From: Streptomyces sp. IMTB 2501
GTDB taxonomy: Bacteria; Actinomycetota; Actinomycetes; Streptomycetales; Streptomycetaceae
DNA: 64,000 nucleotides
NCBI RefSeq assembly: GCF_001953885.1
Contig: NZ_MQUS01000019.1
Span: 70,774-134,773, forward strand
Direction: 5' to 3'
Shown here: positions 1 through 7,820 of the stretch, one piece after another
How positions within the stretch are numbered: the stretch's first letter is position 1
Layout: each line of letters starts with the position of its first letter
Translations under genes and position numbers: made by a program
The notes under the pieces: model-generated
What the model saw: the letters and a program-made list of their open reading frames with translations, nothing else
Told to the model about the DNA's origin: nothing
Databases searched by the model: none

Positions 1-453
1 GAAGGCCTGGATGAAGGTGGCGGCCGCATACCCGGTGGCCGCGGTGCCGCCGATCTGGCCGACGAAGTTCAGCCAGCCCGTGAACCAGGACCAGGCACCC
101 TTGTGCCGCTTTGCAAGTTTACCGGCGGAGAAATACAGGGCGCCGCTCGTCGGAAAGGCCGAGGCGACTTCCGCCATGGCCGCACCGATGAGCAGCACCA
201 TGACGCAGACACCGATCCAGCCGAATACGAGAATGCGGGGTCCACCCGCATTCATACCGAATCCGAAGGACGAGAAAATACCCGAGAGGATATTGATGAT
301 GGTGAAGGAGATCGCGAAATTGTCGAACGCCTGGAAGCGCCGGGTGAGTTTCCGCGGATAGCCCATCGCGTGCAGGGTCGCGTCGTCGTCCAGCACGACC
401 GCGCCTTCTCCCGCGCGGGCCTTCGCCCGTGGGGTCGACATCCGTTCCGACAC
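1..453 (-). CDS. Amino-acid permease, APC superfamily (N-terminal part)
   Basis: An integral membrane transporter that likely imports an amino acid or GABA-like substrate by proton symport. The first 151 residues are present; the rest lies beyond the window. A cytoplasmic N-terminus of about 50 residues is followed by a helix beginning around FAISFTIINILSGIFSSFG. A second helix (VFGWIGVCVMVLLIGAAMA) runs into AFPTSGALYF, which resembles the conserved TM2-loop of APC permeases, and then FTGWLNFVGQIGGTAATGYA. The GTG start is preceded by GAGAAAGG at 7-base spacing, which I prefer to the in-frame ATG four codons later. The hypothetical gene upstream on the same strand ends 47 bases away, so the two may be cotranscribed. 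The substrate cannot be told from this fragment. Confidence 0.8.
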   Translation of the reverse strand, partial: MSERMSTPRAKARAGEGAVVLDDDATLHAMGYPRKLTRRFQAFDNFAISFTIINILSGIFSSFGFGMNAGGPRILVFGWIGVCVMVLLIGAAMAEVASAFPTSGALYFSAGKLAKRHKGAWSWFTGWLNFVGQIGGTAATGYAAATFIQAF

Positions 454-500
454 AGATCGGCCTTTCTCTCGAGGGGGGTGGAAAAAGGGACGAACAGGGG

Positions 501-1457
501 TCAGTCCGGGCGCGGGACGGGCAGGCCACAGGCGCGCCGGGCCCGGGAGAGCTGCTCGGCCGGATCACCGAAGGCGCTCCAGGGCATGCGCGAGGCGTAC
601 GGACCCATCGCCATGAACACCGCCCGGGCCTCGAACTCGCGCTGGGCCATGACCAGCGCATGCGCCAGGTAGGCCAGGTCGAGCACCGGAGTGAAGCGAT
701 AATCGGCCACCGCGGGCAGCCAGTTCTGGTAGATCGCCAGCGCGGTCGAGCGCCACTGCGGCTGTTCCCAGATGCGGTCGGCGAGCAGCTGGGTGGGGTT
801 GTAGCTCTCCACCAGGGCCACCAGGGGCAGCAGCCGGAGGGGGCAGTCGGCGGGCGCCCGCTGGCTGAGGAAGGCGGCCACGTCCCAGGCCGCGTTGACC
901 GAGCCGCCGTACCGCGTGAAGAAGCACGACAGGAAGCGGTGGTGGCCCTCACGGTGCCACGGGTCCAGCGACAGGATGTGCGAGAACAGCCGCCAGGGGC
1001 CGGGCGGGGCGGTGAGCAGGCCCTGCGGAGCCGGGTCGCGCAGCCGGTGCAACCGGGCCATGGCGAGCTTGGCGACCCAGGGCGTGGGGTCCTCGGGGGC
1101 CATGGCGGCGGCCCGGTCACAGGCGGTCAGCGCGATCCGCTCCAGCGCCTCGGCCCGCTCGTCGCGCGCGTCGGCGGCCCGCAGCGCGCGCTGCACCGCG
1201 ACCCGGGCCCACATCAGCGCGGCCTCGGGCGTCGGCTCCTCGGTGAGCCAGCGCTCGACGAGATCGGTGCCGGCCGCCTCGGAGGCGAGGACCAGCGAGC
1301 GATGCGCGCGCAGGGCGAAGTCGGAACGCGTCTCGGCGAGCGCCTCGTGCGCGTATCGATAACGTCCGGCGCGCACATCGACGCATACGCTCGCCAGGAC
1401 ACGGTCGTCGGCCGCCGGATGCCACACATAGTGCCCTTCGAATAACTCCGCGACCAT
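501..1457 (-). CDS. Hypothetical protein with helical, TPR-like content
   Basis: A 318-residue soluble protein that I do not recognise by name. It is rich in Ala, Arg and Leu and appears largely alpha-helical, with repeated helix pairs such as ALMWARVAVQRALRAADARD and WVAKLAMARLHRLRD that suggest a tetratricopeptide-like scaffold. A distinctive central stretch, DPWHREGHHRFLSCFFTRYG near residues 165-185, holds clustered His and Cys that could bind a metal; this is inference. There is no signal peptide or membrane segment. GGGGGAC lies directly before the ATG. It sits just upstream of the amino-acid permease on the same strand, so the two may form a small operon. Confidence 0.7.
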   Translation of the reverse strand: MVAELFEGHYVWHPAADDRVLASVCVDVRAGRYRYAHEALAETRSDFALRAHRSLVLASEAAGTDLVERWLTEEPTPEAALMWARVAVQRALRAADARDERAEALERIALTACDRAAAMAPEDPTPWVAKLAMARLHRLRDPAPQGLLTAPPGPWRLFSHILSLDPWHREGHHRFLSCFFTRYGGSVNAAWDVAAFLSQRAPADCPLRLLPLVALVESYNPTQLLADRIWEQPQWRSTALAIYQNWLPAVADYRFTPVLDLAYLAHALVMAQREFEARAVFMAMGPYASRMPWSAFGDPAEQLSRARRACGLPVPRPD

Positions 1458-1654
1458 GTCCCCCTGCCAGTCCCCGTACGACGCACAGCAGTTGCGCTGG
1501 AGGCACCATACTCAGCGGCGGGCAGCCCCGGAACGCCGAATTCGACATATCGGTCAGGGGATTCGCGAATGTTTATCCGTGCGATTGACTGGCTGCCAGC
1601 CGATGATTCAAACCACGACCTTTCCGGCCCGCCGGCCCGCACGGCCCTGCCGCT

Positions 1655-2338
1655 ATGGGCCACCACTACACTGTTTCCGGAAAACCGCCCGCATCGACCC
1701 ACCCCTGGGGAACCACCATTCGCGACCTCGCCGCCCGGCTGCGCGGGCTTCCCCCCTCCCTCGGGCCGGTCCGGCTGATCGGCGTCGACGGGCACGCCGG
1801 CTCGGGAAAGTCCACCTTCGCCGGGCACCTGGCCGCGGCCCTCGGCGGGGCTCCGGTGCTGCATCTCGACGACATCGCCAGCCACGAGCAGCTCTTCACG
1901 TGGACCGACCGGCTCACGGCCCAGGCGATCCGGCCGCTCGCCCGCGGCGTGAGCGCGCACTACACGCCCTACGACTGGCGTGCCCGCAGGTTCACCGCCC
2001 CGCGCCCGCTGCCGGCCGCACCCGTGGTCCTCGTCGAGGGCGTCGGCGCCGGCCGCCGGGCACTGCGGCCGTATCTGGCCCTGCTGCTGTGGATGGAGCT
2101 GCCCCGGGAGGAGTCCTGGACGCGGGGGCAGTCGCGGGACGGGGCGGAGCAGCGGGAGTTCTGGGACGGATGGGTCGCGGCGGAGCGCGCACACTTCTCC
2201 TCGGACCCCTCGCGCCCCCATGCCGATCTCCTGGTGCTGCAGACATCGACGGGGTACGAGGTGCTTCCGGGGCCCGGGTCAACCCCTGGTTCGAACCAAA
2301 GCGTGACCCAGAGTGACGGACCCTCCCCGTTGTGGTGA
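1655..2338 (+). CDS. P-loop kinase of the uridine kinase-like family
   Basis: A 227-residue cytoplasmic P-loop NTPase. The Walker A motif GVDGHAGSGKST lies near residues 43-54, followed by HLDDI, the usual Asp-rich segment of uridine kinase/phosphoribulokinase-like enzymes. The motif YDWRARRF and then VVLVEGVGAGRR, with a VEG(V/I) signature, match the family. It probably phosphorylates a small nucleoside-like or sugar-like substrate, which the sequence does not reveal. The ATG has no clear ribosome-binding site, so translation may be leaderless or start slightly downstream. The last 30 residues (from GPGSTPGSNQ) look disordered and overlap a TGGTTCGAACCA palindrome that is not a tRNA. Confidence 0.75.
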   Translation: MGHHYTVSGKPPASTHPWGTTIRDLAARLRGLPPSLGPVRLIGVDGHAGSGKSTFAGHLAAALGGAPVLHLDDIASHEQLFTWTDRLTAQAIRPLARGVSAHYTPYDWRARRFTAPRPLPAAPVVLVEGVGAGRRALRPYLALLLWMELPREESWTRGQSRDGAEQREFWDGWVAAERAHFSSDPSRPHADLLVLQTSTGYEVLPGPGSTPGSNQSVTQSDGPSPLW

Positions 2339-2387
2339 AGTTGTGAAGACCCTTGTGGGGGAACTTCTCCGAGTGCTCCAACTCGGC

Positions 2388-2417
2388 TTGACCCGGGGGC
2401 CGTACAGGTCTTACGTT
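2388..2417 (+). promoter_or_regulatory. Candidate sigma-70-type promoter
   Basis: TTGACC at 2388-2393 is separated by 18 bases from TACGTT at 2412-2417, which fits TANNNT. It points to a transcript beginning near 2424 that would run straight into the hairpin at 2453-2490. Confidence 0.5.
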
Positions 2418-2423
2418 CTCAAT

Positions 2424-2492
2424 GTGCGGTGATTCGGAGCCGCCCAAAGACGCGAAGCCCCCGGTTGTTCCCCCGTGATCGGGGGCTTCGTT
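2424..2492 (+). ncRNA. Candidate small RNA of about 67 nt
   Basis: The interval between the candidate promoter and a strong terminator-like hairpin contains no open frame. It can form a first small hairpin (GCGG and CCGC arms around 2427-2444) and ends in the 11-bp stem. It could be a free small RNA or an attenuated leader of the AAA ATPase gene 270 bases downstream; the sequence cannot separate these. I do not match it to a named RNA family. Confidence 0.4.
2453..2490 (+). terminator. Intrinsic-terminator-like hairpin
   Basis: CGAAGCCCCCG (2453-2463) pairs perfectly with CGGGGGCTTCG (2480-2490) across a 16-base loop and is followed by TTCTGCTTGT. It is the strongest hairpin between 2300 and 2760. 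Confidence 0.7.
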
Positions 2493-2764
2493 CTGCTTGT
2501 CCGCACTTTTCCAGGCGCCCCCCGCACCGATCCGCTCACCCTGGGTCACGAAGCGGCGCGCGCCCCGTCTGCTCCCACCTCGTCAAACGGCCTGTGCGGC
2601 CCCCTTCGGCACGTGGTCGTCGCGCGGGTACGATGCCCTCGGTGCGACCTTCGAGAATGCCTTGCACCGGTAACTCCGGTCCGCGGCACGGTGGTTCGGC
2701 CGCGGCGGCAGCCGGGCGATCGCCCGGTGGTGAACCACGGGGGCACGGTCTGTGGGGGGACGGG

Positions 2765-4627
2765 ATGGACTTCGGCACGCAGGGCCCCGAGGCCCCGGCC
2801 GACCTGGCCTGGCTGCGGGGGGTGGACGCCTACACGATGGGCGCCTATCCGCAGGCGGAGGAGGAGTTCCGCGCCGCGGTGCGGATGGATCCGGGGATGG
2901 CGGACGGCTGGCTCGGGCTGCACGCGCTGCGGGTCGACACGACGACCTCGCTGCTCAGGATGTTCCGGCACCGAGATCGCTTCGGCGAACAGCGCGCCCG
3001 GCACCGCAGGACGCTCAACTCCTGGTACTGGCTGGGCTGGTGGGTGCAGCCGGTGCTGGAGAGCCCACGTGATCTGTTACTCGCGCACGCCTCGCACTGG
3101 CTGGACGGCCGGCACGTACCGGAGCTGGACCGCGCCCTGGCCGGACTCCCGCCGGTGGACACCGACCCCCAGGTGCGCTTCCTGCACGCCTGCCGCGCCT
3201 ATCTGGTCAAGGACTGGGAGCAGCTGGTACGGCACACCGACCCGCTGCTGGACGACGCCATGCTCGGCATCGAGGCGGGTCTGTTCGGTGGCATGGCCCG
3301 AGTCCGGCTGGAGATGTACGGCCAGGCCGAGCCGCTGCTCTCGGCGGCACTGATGCGCTGCCGCAGCGAGCAGCCGCAGCGCAAGGAACTGCGCTACTGG
3401 CTGGCCCGGGCGCACGAGGGCACGGGGCGCTCGGCGGCCGCGCTCCCCCTGTACCGGGCCGTGCACCGCGTCGACCCCGCCTTCATGGACACCTCGGCGC
3501 GGCTGGCGGCGATCGCCGAGGGCGACGGGTACGACGACACCGCCGACCTCGCCGCGATCACCCTGACCGGTGCCGGGCAGGACAGCGTGGACGGGCCGGA
3601 CGGCTTCGATCCGCTCTTCGGCACCGAGGGCCGTGATCTGCGGCTGCCGGAGCCGGATCTGCCGACCGGACCGCTGCCGTCGGTGGCGGACCCGACGGTA
3701 CGGCTGAAGACCGGGACCTCCTCGTCGCCGATCCCGGCCGGACCGACCGATCCCGCCCTGCTGGAGGAGGCGCTCGCCGAGCTGGAGCGCATGGTGGGGC
3801 TGGAGCCGGTGAAACGCCAGGTCAAGGCGTTGTCCGCGCAGTTGAACATGGCCCGGTTGCGGGCCGGGCAGGGGCTGCCGGTACAGCCGCCGAAACGGCA
3901 CTTCGTCTTCTCGGGGCCGTCGGGGACGGGGAAGACCACGGTGGCCCGGATCCTCGGCCGGGTCTTCTACGCGCTGGGCCTGCTCGGCGGGGACCACCTG
4001 GTGGAGGCCCAGCGGGCCGATCTGGTCGGCGAGTATCTCGGGCAGACGGCCGTGAAGGCCAATGAGCTGATCGACTCCGCGATCGGCGGGGTGCTGTTCG
4101 TGGACGAGGCGTACTCGCTGTCCAACTCCGGGTACGGCAAGGGCGACGCGTACGGCGACGAGGCCTTGCAGGTGCTGCTGAAGCGGGCCGAGGACAACCG
4201 GGACCATCTGGTGGTGATCCTGGCCGGCTATCCGGAGGGCATGGACCGGCTGCTCGCCGCCAACCCCGGGCTGTCCTCGCGTTTCACCACCCGCGTCGAC
4301 TTCCCTTCCTACCGGCCGCAGGAACTCACCGAGATCGGGAAGGTGCTGGCGGCGGAGAACGGGGACGTCTGGGACGAGGAGGCACAGGACGAGCTGCGCT
4401 CGATCGCCGGGCATGTGGTCGAGCAGGGGTGGATCGACGAGTTGGGCAACGGGCGGTTTCTGCGGACGCTGTACGAGAAGAGCTGTGCGTATCGGGATCT
4501 TCGGCTGTCCACTTATGCGGGTTCCCTGTCCAGGGAGGACTTGGCCACGCTTCGGTTGCCGGACCTGATGCAGGCGTACGGGGAAGTGCTGTCGGGGCGG
4601 GGGCCCCAGGATCCGTCGGCGATGTAG
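2765..4627 (+). CDS. TPR-AAA ATPase, EccA/CbxX/SpoVK type
   Basis: A 620-residue cytoplasmic ATPase. The first 270 residues or so are helical repeats (DAYTMGAYPQAEEEFRAAVR and following) of the TPR kind. An acidic linker follows, and then a C-terminal AAA module. Walker A GPSGTGKTT lies at 384-392 and Walker B VLFVDEA at 443-449. The sensor/arginine-finger region NPGLSSRFTTRVDFPSY and a small C-terminal helical domain complete it. This TPR-plus-AAA layout is that of EccA of type VII secretion and of CbxX/SpoVK proteins. In ESX systems EccA helps handle secreted substrates. No EccB-E, EsxA/B or WXG100 gene is nearby, so this copy is an orphan whose partner is unknown. I chose the ATG behind GGGGGGACGGG because the upstream extension looks noncoding. 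Confidence 0.85.
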   Translation: MDFGTQGPEAPADLAWLRGVDAYTMGAYPQAEEEFRAAVRMDPGMADGWLGLHALRVDTTTSLLRMFRHRDRFGEQRARHRRTLNSWYWLGWWVQPVLESPRDLLLAHASHWLDGRHVPELDRALAGLPPVDTDPQVRFLHACRAYLVKDWEQLVRHTDPLLDDAMLGIEAGLFGGMARVRLEMYGQAEPLLSAALMRCRSEQPQRKELRYWLARAHEGTGRSAAALPLYRAVHRVDPAFMDTSARLAAIAEGDGYDDTADLAAITLTGAGQDSVDGPDGFDPLFGTEGRDLRLPEPDLPTGPLPSVADPTVRLKTGTSSSPIPAGPTDPALLEEALAELERMVGLEPVKRQVKALSAQLNMARLRAGQGLPVQPPKRHFVFSGPSGTGKTTVARILGRVFYALGLLGGDHLVEAQRADLVGEYLGQTAVKANELIDSAIGGVLFVDEAYSLSNSGYGKGDAYGDEALQVLLKRAEDNRDHLVVILAGYPEGMDRLLAANPGLSSRFTTRVDFPSYRPQELTEIGKVLAAENGDVWDEEAQDELRSIAGHVVEQGWIDELGNGRFLRTLYEKSCAYRDLRLSTYAGSLSREDLATLRLPDLMQAYGEVLSGRGPQDPSAM

Positions 4628-4639
4628 GGGGCGGGCAGC

Positions 4640-4715
4640 ACCCCCCGGGGGGCGCGGGGCTGTATCGATATGCGGCTCCGCCGCACGGGCTCGACCAGCC
4701 CCCCACGCACCCGCA
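4640..4715 (+). repeat. Streptomyces intergenic repeat, copy A
   Basis: The segment 4651-4684 (beginning GGCGCGGGGCTGTATCGA and including ATGCGGCTCCGCCGC) is identical over 34 bases to 35969-36002. The following part, CGACCAGCC and ACGCACCCGCA, recurs at the CvnA-tail copy. It fills the gap between the convergent AAA ATPase and CNNM genes and could fold into GC-rich hairpins that act as a terminator. Confidence 0.75.
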
Positions 4716-4727
4716 GGCGACAACGGT

Positions 4728-5816
4728 CTACGTGGCCAGCGCCTCCTCCGGCTCGCCGCTCACCCTCGGCTCCGCCACCGTCACGTCCGCCGTCGCCCGG
4801 TGGGCCGGGTCTCGGACCTCTCCGACCAGCAGCTCCAGGACGTCCTCCAGGGCGACCAGGCCCAGGACCTTGCCGGAGCTGCCGGCGACCTGGGCCAGGT
4901 GCGTGGCCGCTCGGCGCATGACGGTCAGGGCGTCGTCGAGCGGAAGCTCGGCCCGGAGGGTCGCCATGGGGCGCCAGACGTGCTGCGGGACGGCGCGGTC
5001 CGACTCCTCCAGGTCCAGGACGTCCTTGACGTGGACGTACCCCATGAAGGGGCCCTTGTCCGTCGCGGCGACCGGGAAGCGGGAGTACCCCGTGCGGGCC
5101 GTCAGCGCGACGATCTCGCCCGGGGTGACCGAAGGGGTCACGGTGACCAGGGACTCGCGGCGCAGCAGAACGTCCGTCACCGGGCGGGAGCCCAGCTCCA
5201 GGGCGTCCTCCAGGCGCTCCCGCTCCTCGGGGTCGAGCAGACCCGCCTGGCCGGAGTCCTCCAGCAGACGGTTGAGCTGCTCGCTGGTGACGACGGCCTC
5301 GACCTCGTCCTTGGGCTCGACCCGGAAGAGGCGCAGGATGGCCTGGGCGCAGGCGCCGAGGGCCACCGTGATCGGCTTGCACAGGCGGGCGAACGCCACC
5401 AGGCCGGGGCTCAGCCAGAGCGCGGCCTTCTCGGGTGCCGCCATCGCCAGGTTCTTCGGCACCATCTCGCCGATGACCAGGTGGAAGAAGACCACCGCTG
5501 CCAGCGCGATCACATACCCGAGCGGGTGGACCATGCCGTCCGGGAGGTGGACCGCCTCGAATGCCGGCTCCAGCAGATGGGCCACCGTCGGCTCGGCGAC
5601 CGCGCCGAGCGTCAGGGAGCACACGGTGATGCCGAACTGGGCCGCGGCCATCATCTGGGGCAGGCGCTGCAGGCCGTAGAGGACCTGGCGGGCCCGCGCC
5701 GTGCCCAGCGGTTCGATCTGGCTGCGGCGGACGGAGACGAGCGCGAACTCGGCGCCGACGAAGAAGCCGTTGGCGAGCACGAGCAGTGCGGCGAAGACCA
5801 GTTGGAGGACGCTCAT
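4728..5816 (-). CDS. CNNM/CBS-domain membrane protein (HlyC/CorC family), second of a pair
   Basis: A 362-residue integral membrane protein. The N-terminal CNNM domain has about four hydrophobic segments (LVFAALLVLANGFFVGAEFA first) and the signature HLVIGEMVPKNLAMA near 110-125. A tandem CBS pair follows, with TGYSRFPV, KVLGLVALEDVLELLVGEV and related signatures. The usual CorC_HlyC C-terminal domain is missing, which makes it shorter than its neighbour. Related proteins are linked to magnesium or cobalt efflux, with adenine nucleotides bound by the CBS domains. Its ATG overlaps the stop of the upstream paralogue (ATGA), which implies translational coupling and perhaps a heteromer. Confidence 0.88.
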   Translation of the reverse strand: MSVLQLVFAALLVLANGFFVGAEFALVSVRRSQIEPLGTARARQVLYGLQRLPQMMAAAQFGITVCSLTLGAVAEPTVAHLLEPAFEAVHLPDGMVHPLGYVIALAAVVFFHLVIGEMVPKNLAMAAPEKAALWLSPGLVAFARLCKPITVALGACAQAILRLFRVEPKDEVEAVVTSEQLNRLLEDSGQAGLLDPEERERLEDALELGSRPVTDVLLRRESLVTVTPSVTPGEIVALTARTGYSRFPVAATDKGPFMGYVHVKDVLDLEESDRAVPQHVWRPMATLRAELPLDDALTVMRRAATHLAQVAGSSGKVLGLVALEDVLELLVGEVRDPAHRATADVTVAEPRVSGEPEEALAT

Positions 5817-7147
5817 CGGGCGGCCTCCATCACGTTCGCCGCCGGGGCCGTCCTGACCAGGCGGACCCGTTCGGCGCGGTAGTGGCCGACCTGGCGGACC
5901 GAGAGCCGCCAGCCGGGCAGTTCGGCCCGGTCGCCGGGGGCCGGGATGCGGCCCAGTACGTCGGCGACGAGTCCGGCGACCGTCTCGTAAGGTCCCTCGG
6001 GTACGTCGAGGCCTATGCGCTGGAGGATGTCGACGCGACAGCTGCCGTCGACGTCCCAGGCGGGCCTGCCGTCCTCGGGCGGGGCGGCGGCCAGCTCGGG
6101 GACGTCCGTGGCGTCGTGCTCGTCGCGGACCTCGCCGACGAGTTCCTCGACGATGTCCTCCAGGGTGACCACGCCCGCCGTGCCGCCGTACTCGTCGACG
6201 ACGACGGCGATGGGCTGCTCGGAGCGGAGCCGGGCGAGCAGGGGCTGGACCGGCAGGGTCTCGGGGACCAGCAGTGCCTTGCGGGCGATACGGGTCACCG
6301 GGGTGCGCAGCCGGTCGTGCACCGGGACGGCGAGGGCGTCCTTGAGGTGGGCCATGCCGACGATCTCGTCGATCTTCTCCCGGTAGACGGGGAAGCGGGA
6401 CAGTCCGGTGGCCCGGGTGAGGTTCACGACGTCCTCGGCGGTGGCCGAGTCCTGCAGGGCACTGACCTTCACCCGCGGGGTCATGACGTGCTGCGCGGTC
6501 AGCTCGCCCAGGGACAGGGTGCGTACGAACAGGTCGGCCGTGTCCTGCTCCAGGGCACCGGCCTGGGCGGAGTGCCGGGCGAGGGACACCAGTTCGCCGG
6601 GGGTACGGGCGGAGGCCAGTTCCACGGCCGGCTCGACTCCGAGCGCGCGCACCAGCCGGTTGGCGACCGTGTTGAGCGCGGCGATCACCGGGCGGAACAG
6701 CCGGGAGAAGTGGTGCTGCGGGCCGGCCACGAACCGGGCGACCTGCAGTGGCTTGGACACCGCCCAGTTCTTCGGCACGAGCTCGCCGACCACCATCTGG
6801 ACGGCGGAGGCCAGCAGCATGCCGACGACCACGGCGATGCCGGAGACGGCTCCGTCGGGGATGCCGAGGGCGGCGAACGGGCCGCGCAGCAGCCGGGCCA
6901 GCGCCGGTTCGGCGAGCATACCGACGACGAGGGAGGTGATGGTGATACCGAGCTGGGTGCCGGAGAGCTGGAAGGACAGCTCCTTGAGCGACTCGGCGAC
7001 CCGGCGGGCCCGTCGGTCGCCGTCGGCGGCGGCCTGCTCGGCGTCCGTCGACTCGACCGTCACCAGGCCGAACTCGGCCGCCACGAAGAAGCCGTTGGCG
7101 AGGATCAACAGGAAAGCTGCTCCGAGGAGCAGCAGGGAGATGGTCAC
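5813..7147 (-). CDS. CNNM/CBS/CorC_HlyC membrane protein, first of a pair
   Basis: A 444-residue paralogue of the next gene. The N-terminal CNNM domain (residues 1-190) has the matching signatures ILANGFFVAAEFGLV and VVGELVPKNWAV. The tandem CBS domains (about 200-330) contain TGLSRFPVYREKIDEIVG and DEYGGTAGVVTLEDIVEELV. The C-terminal CorC_HlyC domain (about 350-435) contains GSCRVDILQRIGLDVP. Proteins of this family sit in the cytoplasmic membrane and are implicated in divalent-cation transport. The two paralogues in ATGA overlap suggest a two-subunit transporter. The region upstream (7148-7271) should hold the promoter. Confidence 0.9.
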   Translation of the reverse strand: MTISLLLLGAAFLLILANGFFVAAEFGLVTVESTDAEQAAADGDRRARRVAESLKELSFQLSGTQLGITITSLVVGMLAEPALARLLRGPFAALGIPDGAVSGIAVVVGMLLASAVQMVVGELVPKNWAVSKPLQVARFVAGPQHHFSRLFRPVIAALNTVANRLVRALGVEPAVELASARTPGELVSLARHSAQAGALEQDTADLFVRTLSLGELTAQHVMTPRVKVSALQDSATAEDVVNLTRATGLSRFPVYREKIDEIVGMAHLKDALAVPVHDRLRTPVTRIARKALLVPETLPVQPLLARLRSEQPIAVVVDEYGGTAGVVTLEDIVEELVGEVRDEHDATDVPELAAAPPEDGRPAWDVDGSCRVDILQRIGLDVPEGPYETVAGLVADVLGRIPAPGDRAELPGWRLSVRQVGHYRAERVRLVRTAPAANVMEAAR

Positions 7148-7271
7148 GCTGCCACCGCCTTCCCGGTATGTCGGGTCGGGGCGGCGCAGGTACTACAGGA
7201 CGATCCGTCCATCGCTGGAGGGAGTCACTCCTCGGGTAGCAGGAACCCCTGTGCACCGGGTGGCGTCAAGG

Positions 7272-7300
7272 GGCGGAGGCGCAGCGAAAGGGCCTCCGCC
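7272..7300 (-). terminator. Terminator hairpin at the end of the rib-his gene string
   Basis: GGCGGAGGC (7272-7280) and GCCTCCGCC (7292-7300) form a perfect 9-bp stem with an 11-base loop, 50 bases past the last gene of the operon. No U-tract follows, as is common in Streptomyces. Confidence 0.6.
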
Positions 7301-7350
7301 ACCAGATTAATCAAGACACGGGCCGCTCGGGCAGGGTAGGCACCCCCCAG

Positions 7351-7806
7351 TCAGCCCTGATCTTCCGTCGGACGGGCCGTGGAGCGGGCGTCGGCGAGGG
7401 CCCGCAGGGCCTGCGCGTCGGCGATGGCGCGCTGCTTGGCGAGGCCCGGCTGGATGCCGAGCGCGGGCAGGCTGGTGCCGTCGCTGAGGTTGAGGAACAC
7501 CCAGGGATCGCCCGGACGGAGGTTCACCTGGAGGATCTCCGCCCAGTCCAGGTGCCGCTTGCTGGCGATGTTCACCACGGTGACGCCGGACTCGTCGGCG
7601 ACGACCTTCACCCGGGCCAGCAGGGCCAGGACCCAGAAGATCAGCGCTCCGGTGACGGCGAAGCTCGCCCGCTCCCCCGGGCCGAGCTGCTCCAGCAGCA
7701 GACCGATCGAGGAGACGGTCAGGAAGATCACGACGCCGGCGGTGAGCAGGATCGCCCGGGTGTGGCCCGGCCGGAAGGTGACGGGAAGGGTGGGAGTCTC
7801 GGACAT
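7351..7806 (-). CDS. Membrane protein with two TM helices and a PH-like domain
   Basis: A 151-residue protein. Two transmembrane segments (AILLTAGVVIFLTVSSIGLLL and FAVTGALIFWVLALLARVKV) are followed by a soluble domain of about 80 residues that resembles bacterial PH domains (ADESGVTVVNIASKRHLDWAEI, DPWVFLNLSDGTSLPALGIQ). It is the last gene of the rib-his string, 14 bases after hisG. The function is unknown. Another two-domain membrane protein sits inside the pyr operon at 59653-60213, so membrane PH-like proteins accompany two biosynthetic operons here. That parallel is only an observation. Confidence 0.75.
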   Translation of the reverse strand: MSETPTLPVTFRPGHTRAILLTAGVVIFLTVSSIGLLLEQLGPGERASFAVTGALIFWVLALLARVKVVADESGVTVVNIASKRHLDWAEILQVNLRPGDPWVFLNLSDGTSLPALGIQPGLAKQRAIADAQALRALADARSTARPTEDQG

Positions 7807-7820
7807 CTTGTGCGTGTCCC

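Larger units (their letters stand above)
2339..2764. other. Intergenic region before the AAA ATPase gene
   Basis: This 426-base stretch carries no convincing gene. A promoter-terminator unit fills 2388-2490 (separate entries). The open frame of the downstream gene extends back to 2429, but its composition there is Arg/Pro/Ser-rich and unlike the protein, and it lacks a ribosome-binding site. I therefore treat 2491-2764 as untranslated leader. Confidence 0.6.

Noticed and set aside
2288..2299. TGGTTCGAACCA, resembling a tRNA T-arm
   Set aside because: No acceptor, D-arm or anticodon arm can be assembled around it and it lies in the 3' end of a kinase gene.
2429..2764. N-terminal extension of the AAA ATPase by 112 codons
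   Set aside because: The composition is Arg/Pro/Ser-rich and unlike the TPR domain, it runs through a terminator hairpin, and the ATG at 2765 has a good purine-rich leader.
4728..7256. A single 842-codon reading of the CNNM region
   Set aside because: Its first half is an out-of-frame reading of the first CNNM gene; the two real genes overlap by ATGA in different frames.
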